Origin: an uncultured Christensenella sp.
Lineage (GTDB): Bacteria; Bacillota; Clostridia; Christensenellales; Pumilibacteraceae
Assembly: GCA_910577945.1 (NCBI GenBank)
Contig: CAJTNI010000010.1
Span: forward strand, 4,191-68,190
DNA length: 64,000 nucleotides
Direction of reading: 5' to 3'
Made by a program: the position numbers and the translations under genes. The notes below the pieces were generated by a model. It saw only the letters and a program-made list of their open reading frames with translations. It had not been told where the DNA came from and searched no databases. How positions within the stretch are numbered: position 1 is the stretch's first letter; the number at the start of each line of letters is the position of its first letter. Shown here piece by piece: positions 1-9,049 of this stretch.

Positions 1-430
1 ACGGCTTGACCTTTATATTGAACAGCGCGCGAACAAACCCGCCGAGAGAGCGCGCGGGGTGCACGGAAATCACGGGCGCGATTTCCGATATGGGCGCGTA
101 CTTATCGAGGTTTATCGACAGCGTTATCAAAAGCTTCGAGCGCGCCGCCGTCATGAATTTTTTGAGCTGATTGTACGGCGTCAACGGGTGCACCATGTGC
201 GCTATCGCGCCGATGCGGTTGAGCGCGTAAAAGCAGTACACGCACTCGGGCGTGTTGGGCATGCAGATTGTAGCGACCTCGCCGCGCCCCACCAACGGCG
301 CGAGCCGCGCCGCCGCGTCGTCTATGGCGCGGTGAAACTCGCCGTACGACACCGTTTTACCCATGTATAAAAACGCGGGCGATTTGCCGTCGATTTTGAC
401 GTGATTTTTAAGCATTTGATAAAGGTACAT
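1..430 (-). CDS. Acyl-CoA synthetase / AMP-dependent ligase, N-terminal part (cut by window edge)
   Basis: About 143 residues of a class I adenylate-forming enzyme, the family that activates a carboxylate as acyl-AMP and usually passes it to CoA. The gene runs off the left edge, so the ATP-binding loop and the C-terminal catalytic domain are not visible. I translated it from the minus strand: the opening (MYLYQMLKNHVKID), the helix KTVSYGEFHRAIDDAAARL and the block ICMPNTPECVYCFYALNR followed by IGAI are typical of the family's N-terminal subdomain. The ATG at 430 has GGGAG about 7 nt upstream and lies 11 nt after the stop of the acyltransferase-like membrane gene, so the two are probably one operon. 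The substrate cannot be judged from this part. Confidence 0.8.
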   Translation of the reverse strand, partial: MYLYQMLKNHVKIDGKSPAFLYMGKTVSYGEFHRAIDDAAARLAPLVGRGEVATICMPNTPECVYCFYALNRIGAIAHMVHPLTPYNQLKKFMTAARSKLLITLSINLDKYAPISEIAPVISVHPARSLGGFVRALFNIKVKP

Positions 431-441
431 AATTCACTCCC

Positions 442-1317
442 TCACATTCTGTAACCCAAGCACAGGCACAGCAGCACAACGAGCGCCGCCAAAACGACTT
501 GGTGCACGATATAAAAAATCAATGCGTGCCTGCCGACAAAGCAAAACGGCTTGTTCCATTTGCCGTCCGGCACGGGCAGGAGCGATATACGCTTGGAGTA
601 CGCCGCCCTGCCCCAATACATGCCGAGCAGCACCGCGCCCACGTACGGGAACAGCCCAAACCAATCGTCGCCGTATCCGCGCGTGCCGATTATATAATCG
701 AACAGATGCGACGCGTCGAACGCCGTCTCGAACGGCTTGCCCCACAGCCAAAACCGCTTGCCTACGCCGACGGCGCAAACGATTACGCCGAGCACGAGCG
801 GCGCGAGCACGTTGAGCGGCTTGAAGCGCGCGGTGGCGATATCCACCGCCGCCACGCAAAGTATGGACAGCGCGATACAGTCGAGTATGCCGAACACCAC
901 GCCGCTTTGCATGAATCCCATTGCCCGCGCGGCAAACGTTGCGCCCGTAAACGCGAGCGCAACCAAAAAAAGCTGACAGCCGCGCTTGATATTGTCGCGC
1001 GAAAACGCGCAGCTCACTCCGACTAGGAACAGGAAAATAAAGACGAATATATAGTGCGCCCAAAACCGAAAGCCGTAAACGCCGTTAGCCGCCGAATGCC
1101 AATACGCTTGCGCAAGCTCCATTAGATTGTTTATAAACGAATTGTTTACTTGATTTACGTTTGAAAAAACGTCCTTTATCAAAAAAGCAAAGTCGTACAT
1201 CAAATGGTCGAAGCACATGCAAAGCACGGCAAACCCGCGCATAAAATCGAGCTCCCATACCCGCTTGCGCTTTTCGCGCATGAGCGGTCGCATTGACTTG
1301 TCCGACATAATAGTCAT
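442..1317 (-). CDS. Polytopic membrane protein, DUF1624 / HGSNAT-type acyltransferase-like
   Basis: A 291-residue integral membrane protein with about seven hydrophobic segments. The N-terminal signature WELDFMRGFAVLCMCFDHLMYD (W-E-[LI]-D-x-x-R-G, then a D-H pair in the first membrane helix) and the late GRHALIFYIVHQ match the family of heparan-alpha-glucosaminide N-acetyltransferase-like proteins, which move acyl groups across or at the membrane. The true substrate is unknown. Two starts are possible (ATG at 1317 or the in-frame ATG 9 nt later); neither has a good ribosome binding site. The gene precedes the acyl-CoA synthetase fragment by 11 nt. That pairing fits an activated-acyl donor feeding a membrane acyltransferase, but this is inference. 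Confidence 0.7.
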   Translation of the reverse strand: MTIMSDKSMRPLMREKRKRVWELDFMRGFAVLCMCFDHLMYDFAFLIKDVFSNVNQVNNSFINNLMELAQAYWHSAANGVYGFRFWAHYIFVFIFLFLVGVSCAFSRDNIKRGCQLFLVALAFTGATFAARAMGFMQSGVVFGILDCIALSILCVAAVDIATARFKPLNVLAPLVLGVIVCAVGVGKRFWLWGKPFETAFDASHLFDYIIGTRGYGDDWFGLFPYVGAVLLGMYWGRAAYSKRISLLPVPDGKWNKPFCFVGRHALIFYIVHQVVLAALVVLLCLCLGYRM

Positions 1318-1372
1318 GCGTATAGTATACTATGTTTTTCGATAGATGTAAAGCGATAAAATAAATCGGCAA

Positions 1373-3226
1373 TCACGAATTACCGATTACGCATTTAATA
1401 AGCACCCACACGTCGGCGGGCGTGACGCCGGGGATACGCGAAGCTTGACCTATGGACAGCGGCTTGGCGGCGTTCAGCTTTTCGCGCGCTTCCAGCCGCA
1501 GCCCGTCCACCGCGGAATAATCGCAATCGGCGGGCAGGCGCATGCCTTCGAGCCGTGATTTTTCTTTAAGCTCTGCGTCCTGACGGCGCAAATAGCTGTC
1601 GTACCGCAGCTCCGCATACACCTCCAAACGCGCCGCGGGCAACACGTCTTTGAACGCGTCGCAGTGTGCGTCGAACAATTCCAGCGTAACGGCGGGACGG
1701 CGCAACGCCTCGCCCACCGTCATTGCGCGCGCGTTCTCCTCGCCCGCCGCCGCGAATATTTCCGCGACCTTTGCCGCGGGCAGGACTTGCGCCGACAGCG
1801 CGCGGCATTTTTCGATTTGCGATTTTTTCCTGTCGAGCAGGCGTTTACGCTCGGGCGTGACCGTGCCGTATTTTTCGGCAAGCTCGGTCAGCCTGAGGTC
1901 GGCGTTGTCCTGACGCAAACTCAGTCGGCATTCCGCCCTGCCCGTAAGCATGCGGTACGGCTCGTCGCTGCCCACCGTCACGAGGTCGTCCGCCATTACG
2001 CCGATATAGCTTTTCGTGCGGTCGAGCACGAGCGGCTCGATGCCGCGCACGTACGCCGAGGCGTTTATGCCCGCGAGCATGCCCTGCGCCGCCGCCTCCT
2101 CGTACCCGCTCGTTCCGTTTATCTGCCCCGCAAAGAACAGTCCCTCTACGCGCTTGGACATGAGGCTGGGGAACAGCTCGCGCGCGTCGATACATTCGTA
2201 TTCGATAGCGTACGCGTCGCGCACGACGGACACGTTTTCCAAGCCGACTATCGAACGGTACATTTCGCGCTGCACGCGCGGCGGAAGCGACGTCGATATG
2301 CCCTGAATATACCATTCGTCCGTGCCCGCGCCCTCGGGTTCGAGAAAAAACGTGTGGCGCGGTTTGTCCGCAAAGCGCACGATTTTGTCCTCGATTGACG
2401 GGCAATAGCGCGCGCCCGTGCCCGTAATCAGCCCCAGCCGCCGCGGCGAATCGCCGAGCGCGGCGCGTATGATTTCGTGCGTTTTGTCGTTGGTATATCC
2501 GAGATAGCACACCGAGGTGTTTTTGGGCTGTTTCTTTGTGAGCGCGGAAAAGGTGTACGGCACGCTGTCGCCGTTTTGAATTTCCAGCCGCGAAAAATCA
2601 ATAGTTTTGCCCGCGAGCCGCGCTGGCGTGCCCGTCTTGAATCTGCGCATGGCAAAGCCGAGCGCTTTGAGCGAATCGGCGAGATAGTCGCTGCGCGAAA
2701 AGCATACGGGTCCGCGTTTTTGCACAGAGCTGCCGCAAATAATCGTGCTGTCCAAATACACGCCCGCCGCCACGACCACCGCGCGGCACGCGTACACGCT
2801 GCCCGTGACGCATTCGACGGTGAAATCCTTGCCGTCCTTTGTTATGGATTTTACCTCGTCTTGGCGCAGCGTCAGGTTGTCCGCCCGCTCCAAAGCTGCT
2901 TTGGTAAACGCGTGATACTTGTACTTATCCTCTTGCGCGCGCAAGCTGCGCACCGCCAAGCCCTTGGACGAATTGAGCATGCGGATTTGCGTCGCGCACT
3001 TGTCCGCGGCAACGCCCATAAACCCGCCGAGCGCGTCCAGCTCGCGCACGAGATGCCCCTTGCCCGTGCCGCCTATCGACGGATTGCACGCCATATACCC
3101 GACGTTATCGACGGTTATGGACGTGACGAGCGTCTTTACGCCCGTCTTGGCGAGTGCGAGCGCCGACTCAATGCCCGCATGCCCCGCGCCGATTACTATC
3201 GCGTCATAATAAAGCTTGTTTTGCAT
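1373..3226 (-). CDS. mnmG: tRNA uridine-5-carboxymethylaminomethyl(34) synthesis protein MnmG (GidA)
   Basis: MnmG binds FAD and, with the GTPase MnmE, modifies the wobble uridine of tRNAs to 5-carboxymethylaminomethyluridine. The 617-residue length is standard. Visible are the N-terminal dinucleotide-binding motif (VIGAGHAGIE), the family blocks ACNPSIGGTGKGH and MLNSSKGLAVRSLRAQ, the FAD-contact region FFAGQINGTSGYEEAAAQG, and the C-terminal helical domain ending near SIGQASRIPGVTPADV. It starts 40 nt downstream of a small membrane-protein gene, likely sharing its promoter; the ribosome binding site is weak. mnmE is not in the window. The next gene (acyltransferase-like) follows after 55 nt. 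Confidence 0.97.
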   Translation of the reverse strand: MQNKLYYDAIVIGAGHAGIESALALAKTGVKTLVTSITVDNVGYMACNPSIGGTGKGHLVRELDALGGFMGVAADKCATQIRMLNSSKGLAVRSLRAQEDKYKYHAFTKAALERADNLTLRQDEVKSITKDGKDFTVECVTGSVYACRAVVVAAGVYLDSTIICGSSVQKRGPVCFSRSDYLADSLKALGFAMRRFKTGTPARLAGKTIDFSRLEIQNGDSVPYTFSALTKKQPKNTSVCYLGYTNDKTHEIIRAALGDSPRRLGLITGTGARYCPSIEDKIVRFADKPRHTFFLEPEGAGTDEWYIQGISTSLPPRVQREMYRSIVGLENVSVVRDAYAIEYECIDARELFPSLMSKRVEGLFFAGQINGTSGYEEAAAQGMLAGINASAYVRGIEPLVLDRTKSYIGVMADDLVTVGSDEPYRMLTGRAECRLSLRQDNADLRLTELAEKYGTVTPERKRLLDRKKSQIEKCRALSAQVLPAAKVAEIFAAAGEENARAMTVGEALRRPAVTLELFDAHCDAFKDVLPAARLEVYAELRYDSYLRRQDAELKEKSRLEGMRLPADCDYSAVDGLRLEAREKLNAAKPLSIGQASRIPGVTPADVWVLIKCVIGNS

Positions 3227-3266
3227 AAATCAAAAGCAGTCCCTTGACGGCTTGCCGCCGCACACT

Positions 3267-4175
3267 TTACTTTTTGCCTATTCTCTTGTACCCTATCCGC
3301 GCGCTCTTCGTGCGTCCGTTATAGGCGGGCGGAGTAGGCGCTTGCGCGCTCGCGCTATCGGCGCGGCTATCCGTCGGCTCGGCTTGCGCTTCGACCGTTT
3401 CCGAAATGTCGGCACGAGCGACGGACGGCGCGCTCGGCGGCGCGGCGTTTGTATCTGCGCTCGGCACGTCGTCGGCGGCAACGGGCGCAACGGGAATATC
3501 CGACGCGTCGGACTCTTTTGGCGCAACATACGTTACGGGCTTTATGGGTTTGACAGGTACTGCGTGCTCGACGGGCTTGGGCGCGGGTGTAGGTTTTTGC
3601 TCGGGCGCGAACAGCTCGGTAAACACGTTTGGCGCGTCGTCGATTTCGCCGTCGGGCGCGTCCGTATCGCAGGCGTCCGATTGCTCCTCGGGATTAAGCT
3701 TTGCGTAATACTCGTCGATGAGCGCGTCGATTGCCGCTACGTTTTCGTCCCAGGTGTCACCCGCATACTTTTGCCAATATACGTCGGCGGCGGCGTCGTA
3801 CTCGTCCGCGAGGTCGTCGCGCTTTTTGCGCTCGAACGCCAAATGCAACAAATCCTCGCGCACCATAACCTCGTCTACGTTGGTACGCGGCGTTTTGTCG
3901 GCGAGCTTATTAGCGCGGTACATGGATTCTTGTTTGCGCAAGTATTCGTCAAGCGAACCGTCGTCGCCGCCTTTGGCTCGACGCGCGCGCGTAACCGCGT
4001 TTATTATAATTATAACGACAGCAATTCCGACGAAAAGCGACACAATGCCCGCTACTCTGAGCGCGGGATTTTGGATTGCGTCGCCTCCGATAATCATAAT
4101 CATCATGCCGAAGAAAAAAAGCGTAATTATGACCGCCGCCCACGTCGGCAGCTTCTTGTTCTTGTTGTCAGACAT
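3267..4175 (-). CDS. Unknown two-helix membrane protein with long Pro/Ala/acidic tail
   Basis: I do not recognise a family. The chosen start (MSDNKNKKLP) has GAGGTG five bases upstream; an upstream in-frame start would add 29 residues without support. The 302-residue product has two adjacent membrane segments near the N-terminus (AAVIITLFFFGMMIMIIGG and AGIVSLFVGIAVVIIIINAV), a charged middle with many aromatic residues (about 60-150, possibly helical), and a low-complexity tail rich in Pro, Ala, Asp and Val ending in a basic stretch (GRTKSARIGYKRIGKK). It is the first gene of the mnmG transcript, with a promoter about 100 nt upstream. A small envelope or cell-division accessory protein is possible, but nothing in the sequence decides. 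Confidence 0.6.
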   Translation of the reverse strand: MSDNKNKKLPTWAAVIITLFFFGMMIMIIGGDAIQNPALRVAGIVSLFVGIAVVIIIINAVTRARRAKGGDDGSLDEYLRKQESMYRANKLADKTPRTNVDEVMVREDLLHLAFERKKRDDLADEYDAAADVYWQKYAGDTWDENVAAIDALIDEYYAKLNPEEQSDACDTDAPDGEIDDAPNVFTELFAPEQKPTPAPKPVEHAVPVKPIKPVTYVAPKESDASDIPVAPVAADDVPSADTNAAPPSAPSVARADISETVEAQAEPTDSRADSASAQAPTPPAYNGRTKSARIGYKRIGKK

Positions 4176-4277
4176 AACACCTCGGAATAAATTCGCTATG
4201 CTTAATATATTCGATAAATCAAAGGGCTGATATCGCGCATAGCTAAAACCGTATGCGTACAAACCGTCGTCGCTTTC

Positions 4278-4306
4278 ATTATACTACGCGCGGATAAAAA
4301 AAGCAA
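4278..4306 (-). promoter_or_regulatory. Sigma-A promoter for the membrane protein-mnmG operon
   Basis: On the minus strand, TTGCTT at 4306-4301, a 17-bp spacer and a perfect TATAAT at 4283-4278. Expected start of transcription is near 4271, giving a leader of about 95 nt before the ATG at 4175. Confidence 0.7.
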
Positions 4307-4450
4307 TACGCTCGCACAATGAACAAATAAAATTATTACCGCCCGTCAGTCGAAACGCGGGGACGCGAGCCAGACGAGCGGCAGGCGGCGCACGTCGTCA
4401 CAGGCGAAATTCACGCGCATTATTACTGCGCTACAATAAGCTATACGAGC

Positions 4451-4492
4451 GGTGGCGAGGGAGCTTAGAACCCCCTAAGCGACCAAGCCACC
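4451..4492. other. Two-tier hairpin between potD and the mnmG operon
   Basis: Outer stem GGTGGC (4451-4456) pairs with GCCACC (4487-4492); inner stem GCTTAG (4462-4467) pairs with CTAAGC (4475-4480). It lies 3' of potD (stop at 4533) and could end the pot transcript, but no T-tract follows on either strand. The rest of 4307-4532 shows nothing I can assign. Confidence 0.4.
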
Positions 4493-4532
4493 CATTGCGC
4501 ACGTAGCCCGTGCCGCGACGCGTATCCGCGTC

Positions 4533-5777
4533 CTAACCCGTTTTGACGTCTATCCACATACTGTCAAGGTCCGTACTCCTCGCCTTGCCGAAATCGCCCA
4601 TAACGCCGCAACGCGCCAGAACGTCCTCGGGCGGGAACATCATGTCGATATACATTTGCTTGAACCACGGGTCTTTGCCGTACAACACGCTTTCCTCGTC
4701 GGTGCCGTCGTCCTCTTCCAAAGCGGCTTTCGCTTCTTCCATTACGGTTTTTCCCGCCATGGACGAGCCCATATAGTCGAAGTTGCGCATGGCAAAATCG
4801 TGCTCGTCGTCGTACAAATTGATAAATTTGAGGAAATAGTTAGCGGCGACGTAATTGCCCGCATACTTGGGGATTATCCAGCCGTCCACCCACACGTTGC
4901 TGCCTTCCTTGGGCACTTCGTAGTAGAAATGGTCGCCGCCGTCCTCCTGCATGATTAGCCCCGCGTCGCACGACCAGAACAAGCCGAGCCAAGCGTCGGT
5001 CGTGCCCGCGAGCATGTCGTTCTTGCCGTCGTCCACCTCGTACTTATAAAGCTTGTGCTTTTGCTCGATAAGCAGCGCCTGCGCCTCGGCAATCGCCGCG
5101 TCGCTTATCTCGGTAAAGTACGAATTAAGCTCGTTGCGATACGCGTCGTTGTAATCACCGAACCCGTCGGACAAATCGGAAAGCTTTTGCGTATTGCCGT
5201 AAATGCGCGCCACCGAGTACGCGTCGCGCACGCTGTCCTTCATGAGTATGCGCTTCGAGTAGTCGTCCGACCACATAGCCGACCACGAGCGCATTTCCTC
5301 GCTTTGCGGGTCTATGTGATTGGTGTCGTACATTATGCCGAACGTGCCCCACACGTACGGCACGAAATATTCGTTGTTCGCGTCGAACGGCTCGACCATT
5401 TCCGCCAAGCCGTCGTACAAAAACCCGTCGGCGGTCATGTCGAAAATTTCCCTGTCCACTTTTTGCGCCAAGCCGCCTGTTATCATGCGCTGCGCCATAT
5501 AGTCGGACGGGCACACTAGGTCGTAGTCGCTTTTCAACACCTCGATACGCATAATCATGGATTCGTTGGTGTCGAACGTATCGTACTGCACGGTTATATT
5601 TTTGCCCGTTTCCTCGGCGTACCATTCCTCGAAATCGCCTATAAGCTCCTCGTCGATATAGTCGCCCCAATTATAGATTTTGAGCACCTCGTCGCGCGGC
5701 GCGCACGCCGCGGTAACGGGCACGCACGCGCACGCAAGCATGCACGCAAGCGCTGCCGAAACAACTCGTCTTTTCAT
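4533..5777 (-). CDS. potD: Spermidine/putrescine ABC transporter substrate-binding lipoprotein PotD
   Basis: Extracellular polyamine-binding protein, 414 residues, that hands spermidine or putrescine to the PotBC membrane complex. It starts with a lipoprotein signal peptide (basic MKRR, hydrophobic core, VTAACAP with the probable lipidated Cys25). The mature protein opens with KIYNWGDYIDEELIGDFE, the family hallmark (YNWxxYI...), followed by the periplasmic-binding-protein fold; late blocks WVDGWIIPKYAGN and AANYFLKF are also typical. It is last in potABCD, 9 nt after potC. The conserved Trp and acidic residues expected to hold the amine groups are present in outline, but the exact polyamine cannot be told. 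Confidence 0.93.
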   Translation of the reverse strand: MKRRVVSAALACMLACACVPVTAACAPRDEVLKIYNWGDYIDEELIGDFEEWYAEETGKNITVQYDTFDTNESMIMRIEVLKSDYDLVCPSDYMAQRMITGGLAQKVDREIFDMTADGFLYDGLAEMVEPFDANNEYFVPYVWGTFGIMYDTNHIDPQSEEMRSWSAMWSDDYSKRILMKDSVRDAYSVARIYGNTQKLSDLSDGFGDYNDAYRNELNSYFTEISDAAIAEAQALLIEQKHKLYKYEVDDGKNDMLAGTTDAWLGLFWSCDAGLIMQEDGGDHFYYEVPKEGSNVWVDGWIIPKYAGNYVAANYFLKFINLYDDEHDFAMRNFDYMGSSMAGKTVMEEAKAALEEDDGTDEESVLYGKDPWFKQMYIDMMFPPEDVLARCGVMGDFGKARSTDLDSMWIDVKTG

Positions 5778-5786
5778 GAACCCCTC

Positions 5787-6587
5787 CTATTTCGCCGTAA
5801 ATTGCGCCTTGCGGCGTTTTTCCGTCACTACGTTGAGCACTATAAGCACGGCGAGCACCGCCACGAACAGCACCGAGCTGAGCGCGCGCAGCGTGGGGTC
5901 TGCGCCGCGCTTTGCCAGCGCGTTATACAGATAAACGGGTATCGTTTCCACGCTGCCGTTGACGAACTTTGATACGATAAAGTCGTCGAGCGACAGCGCG
6001 AACGCCATTACGAACCCGCTGAGCATGCCGGGAACGAGCTGCGGCACGACTACGCACAGCATGGATTTTACGGGCGACGCGCCGAGGTCGAGCCCGGCCT
6101 CGTACAGATTGGGATTGAGCTGCGCGAGCTTGGGCGTGACCGACAAAATAACGTACGGCACGGTTATCATGGTATGCGCGATAATGAGCGTAGTCCAGCC
6201 GTACGGCAGGCGCAGCGCGAGAAAGAACATCATGAATGTTACGCCCGTGACAATCTCCGCGTTCTCCATGGTAATGTTGGCGATAAAGCTCGCCGTCGTC
6301 TTTTTCCACTTGCGCAGATAGTAAATTCCAACCGCCGCCGACGTGCCGAGCACGGTCGCGAGCGCCGCCGACGCAAACGCGAGTATTAACGAGTTTTTGA
6401 ACGCGCCGAGTATGCTGCTGTTGGTAAACAAATCGGCATACAGCGCGAACGAAAACCCGCCCCACACGCCGAGCGCCTTCGCGTCGGTAAACGAATAGAT
6501 TATGAGTATGAGTATGGGCACGTACATGAACGCGAGCATGACGCCGACGACCGTCCACATGAGCGCGGATTTGACCTGTTTTTTCAC
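5787..6587 (-). CDS. potC: Spermidine/putrescine ABC transporter permease PotC
   Basis: Inner permease subunit, 266 residues, six membrane helices. The open frame extends far upstream, but that part is an out-of-frame shadow of potB. The real start is the GTG at 6587 (KKQVKSALMWTVV...), whose last bases overlap the potB stop in a GTGA arrangement and which has GGGGGTG just upstream, so translation is coupled. The ATPase-contact (EAA) loop is YEAGLDLGASPVKSMLCVVV in the second half, followed by the characteristic SLDDFIVSKFVNGS. Together with PotB it forms the channel, energised by PotA. Confidence 0.93.
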   Translation of the reverse strand: MKKQVKSALMWTVVGVMLAFMYVPILILIIYSFTDAKALGVWGGFSFALYADLFTNSSILGAFKNSLILAFASAALATVLGTSAAVGIYYLRKWKKTTASFIANITMENAEIVTGVTFMMFFLALRLPYGWTTLIIAHTMITVPYVILSVTPKLAQLNPNLYEAGLDLGASPVKSMLCVVVPQLVPGMLSGFVMAFALSLDDFIVSKFVNGSVETIPVYLYNALAKRGADPTLRALSSVLFVAVLAVLIVLNVVTEKRRKAQFTAK

Positions 6588-7423
6588 AGCACACCCCCTA
6601 TCTCGGTGCGCCCCTTGGTTATCTTGTTGGCGACCACCACCGTCACAGCTATGAGCACGAGCAGAATGAGCGAATACGCCGAACCGATATTCCAGCCGCC
6701 GCTGTTGGCAAACCACTGATTGATTATATTGCCGAACATGTAAGTAGAGGTATCGCCCAAAACGTCGGAAATGGCAAACGACGAAACAGTGGGCATAAAC
6801 ACCATGAGCACGCCCGACACAATCCCCGGCAACGACAGCGGCAACCGCACCTTGAACAGCGTGGTCAGCGCCGACGCGCCCAAGTCCTGCGACGCCTCGA
6901 TTAGCGAGCGGTCCATGCCCGACAGCACCGAGTACAGCGGCAGCAGCATGAACGGGAAAAAGTCGTACACCATGCCCACCGTGACCGCCACCCACGCGTT
7001 GGACACTTCGAGCATGTACAGCACGATTTTGACGGCGTACGTGCGCAAAAGCGAGCTTATCCACATGGGCAATACGAACAGCATTACGAGTATGAGTTTT
7101 TTGTTGAACGTCGGCGAGCTGAGCACGAGCGCCAGCGGGTACGCCAAAAGGAAGCAAAGCACGGTCGTTATGAGCGCGACCAAAAACGATTTGCCCATGA
7201 CCGCCATTATGTTCGGGCGGCTGAAAAAGTGCACGAAATTAGCGCCCGTTATCGCGCCGCTCGCGCCGTCGGTAAACGCGTAGTATAGCATTATAAACAG
7301 CGGCACGATTACAAACAGCACGCTTAGCGCGAGGTACGGCAACGCGAATGCCGAACGCTTGACGCCGCGTATTTTGAGCTTTTTTTGCGGCTTTGCGCCC
7401 GCGACGATTAAGTTACTCTGCAC
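6584..7423 (-). CDS. potB: Spermidine/putrescine ABC transporter permease PotB
   Basis: 279-residue permease with six predicted helices, partner of PotC. The GTG at 7423 is chosen because GGAGGAG lies 7-8 nt upstream and it overlaps the end of potA by 11 bp; the longer frame would add 22 residues, mostly Arg and Pro, that are a shadow of the potA tail. The EAA loop EASQDLGASALTTLFKVRLP and the following LPGIVSGVLMVFMPTVSSF are typical of PotB. The N-terminus is basic (AKPQKKLKIRGVKRSAF) before the first helix. The 4-bp overlap with potC and 11-bp overlap with potA show a tightly coupled operon. Confidence 0.93.
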   Translation of the reverse strand: MQSNLIVAGAKPQKKLKIRGVKRSAFALPYLALSVLFVIVPLFIMLYYAFTDGASGAITGANFVHFFSRPNIMAVMGKSFLVALITTVLCFLLAYPLALVLSSPTFNKKLILVMLFVLPMWISSLLRTYAVKIVLYMLEVSNAWVAVTVGMVYDFFPFMLLPLYSVLSGMDRSLIEASQDLGASALTTLFKVRLPLSLPGIVSGVLMVFMPTVSSFAISDVLGDTSTYMFGNIINQWFANSGGWNIGSAYSLILLVLIAVTVVVANKITKGRTEIGGVL

Positions 7424-8942
7424 CTTCGGTCTCCTCCTTTTCGGTCTCCGCCTGCGCCGACGCATCGGCAGCGTCAGCGGCTTGCGCATGTTCGAGCTCG
7501 GTCGATTCCGTATGCTCGACCGCGATATCCTCGGGCTTTATCTTGATGCCGACGCGGTCGTTCATATCCCATTCGTCCACGGTGTCGATAAAGAAATCCG
7601 CGTCGTCGTCGGTGTACACCTGCACTTGATAGTAGCTGCCTTTGTAGAACGTTTGCGTGACGTTTGCGCCCACGCTGCCGTCCTCCTCGTCGTCGGTAAG
7701 CTCTATCTTGTCGAACGGCACCTTTACGCGCACCGCGTCGCCCTTTTGATACGTGCCGTCGTTTACGAATTCGAACTCGCCGCCGCCGAACGCCACGAGC
7801 GTTTCGTCCACAACCGTGCCGATAAACTCGTTGACGGTTTTGAGCTTTTTCATGATGTGAATGCCGTTGGGCTCAACGGACAGCCACACCGTTTCGCCGA
7901 CCGCGCGATCGACGGTGTTTTGCACGGTGAACTGATAATCGGCGGCGAGGATTTCCATTTCGTAATACGTGCCCTTGAAAACGGTGGACACGACCTTACC
8001 TTCGAGCATGCCGCGCTTGGCGTCAATCGCGATATCCTCGGGACGCACGACGAGGTCGACGCGCTCGTCCTTGCCGAACCCTTTGTCCAAGCACTTGAAC
8101 TCCGCGCCGCAAAACTCGACGCAAAAATCCTTTTTCATGACGCCCGACAAAATATTGCTCTCGCCGATAAAGTCGGCGACAAACGCGTTCGCGGGCTCGT
8201 CGTAAATCTTTTTGGGCGTGCCGTACTGCTGCACCGCACCGTCCGTCATAACGACCACCTTGTCGGACATGGTGAGCGCCTCTTCTTGGTCGTGCGTAAC
8301 GTAGATAAAGGTTATGCCGATATTCTTGTGCATGGCGGCAAGCTCCGACTGCATGTCCTTGCGCATTTTGAGGTCGAGCGCGCCGAGCGGCTCGTCGAGG
8401 AGCAGCACCTTGGGCTCGCACACGATTGCGCGCGCTATCGCCACGCGCTGCTGCTGTCCGCCCGACAGCCCCGTAATGTCGCGATGTCCGTAAGCGTCCA
8501 GCCCGACCAGCTTTAACACGCGCTCCACCTTTTCGGCGATTTCGTCCTTGGTGAATTTGCGGTATACGGGCTTGCCCTTTTTATCGAGCTCGCCCGTCGG
8601 TATGCGTTTGAGTTTGAGCCCGAACGCAATGTTCTTAAACACGTTCAAATGCGGAAACAGCGCGTACTTTTGGAACACGGTGTTTATGGGGCGCAGGTGC
8701 GGCGGCATAGCGGTAACGTCCTGCTTTTCCAAAAATATAGAGCCCGCCGTCGGCAGCTCGAACCCCGCTATCATGCGCAACAGCGTGGTCTTGCCGCAGC
8801 CCGACGGACCGAGCAGCGTTACGAACTCACCGCGCCGCACGGCAAGATTGACGTTGTCCACGACGGTTATGCCGTCAAAGACCTTCGTCACGTTCTTGAT
8901 TTCGATAATGTTATCGAACTTCTCTCTTGTTACTGTTGCCAT
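7413..8942 (-). CDS. potA: Spermidine/putrescine ABC transporter ATPase PotA, with duplicated C-terminal domain
   Basis: ATPase that drives polyamine import. Walker A GPSGCGKT (about residues 45-52), Q-loop in NTVFQKYALFPHLN, signature LSGGQQQR (159-166), Walker B LLLDEP (about 180) and the switch His in YVTHDQEEAL are all intact. At 509 residues it is well above the usual 350-380. There is an insert rich in Lys (about 112-135) before the signature helix. The C-terminal part also appears duplicated: VVRPEDIAID...VVSTVFKGTYYEMEI is followed by a second copy PFDKIELTDD...VTQTFYKGSYYQVQV, then an acidic Ala/Glu tail. GGAGAA precedes the ATG by five bases. A small hairpin (about 8962-8978) lies in the short leader. 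No promoter is seen directly upstream, so it may be read from the regulator's promoter. Confidence 0.93.
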   Translation of the reverse strand: MATVTREKFDNIIEIKNVTKVFDGITVVDNVNLAVRRGEFVTLLGPSGCGKTTLLRMIAGFELPTAGSIFLEKQDVTAMPPHLRPINTVFQKYALFPHLNVFKNIAFGLKLKRIPTGELDKKGKPVYRKFTKDEIAEKVERVLKLVGLDAYGHRDITGLSGGQQQRVAIARAIVCEPKVLLLDEPLGALDLKMRKDMQSELAAMHKNIGITFIYVTHDQEEALTMSDKVVVMTDGAVQQYGTPKKIYDEPANAFVADFIGESNILSGVMKKDFCVEFCGAEFKCLDKGFGKDERVDLVVRPEDIAIDAKRGMLEGKVVSTVFKGTYYEMEILAADYQFTVQNTVDRAVGETVWLSVEPNGIHIMKKLKTVNEFIGTVVDETLVAFGGGEFEFVNDGTYQKGDAVRVKVPFDKIELTDDEEDGSVGANVTQTFYKGSYYQVQVYTDDDADFFIDTVDEWDMNDRVGIKIKPEDIAVEHTESTELEHAQAADAADASAQAETEKEETEGAE

Positions 8943-9049
8943 ATGTTCTCCTTAAAAGCGTGCAAGCCGAAGGCTTGGAGTTTGCCGTGCGTTTGCTTTG
9001 TCGGCGATTGCGCCGTTCACCGTAATGTTGCTGCGAGAGCCTGTTCACC

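Noticed and set aside
3216..4190. Plus-strand frame opposite the membrane protein of the mnmG operon
   Set aside because: Shadow frame rich in Arg and Val; the minus-strand gene has a ribosome binding site, promoter and clear membrane helices.
4451..4492. tRNA or part of one
   Set aside because: No acceptor stem, anticodon arm or T-loop motif is present around the hairpin.
6588..7157. N-terminal extension of PotC in the long open frame
   Set aside because: The added residues lie over potB in another frame and lack membrane helices; a GTG with a ribosome binding site exists at the true start.
8943..9049. Riboswitch in front of potA
   Set aside because: Only a small hairpin is seen; no conserved aptamer pattern could be recognised.
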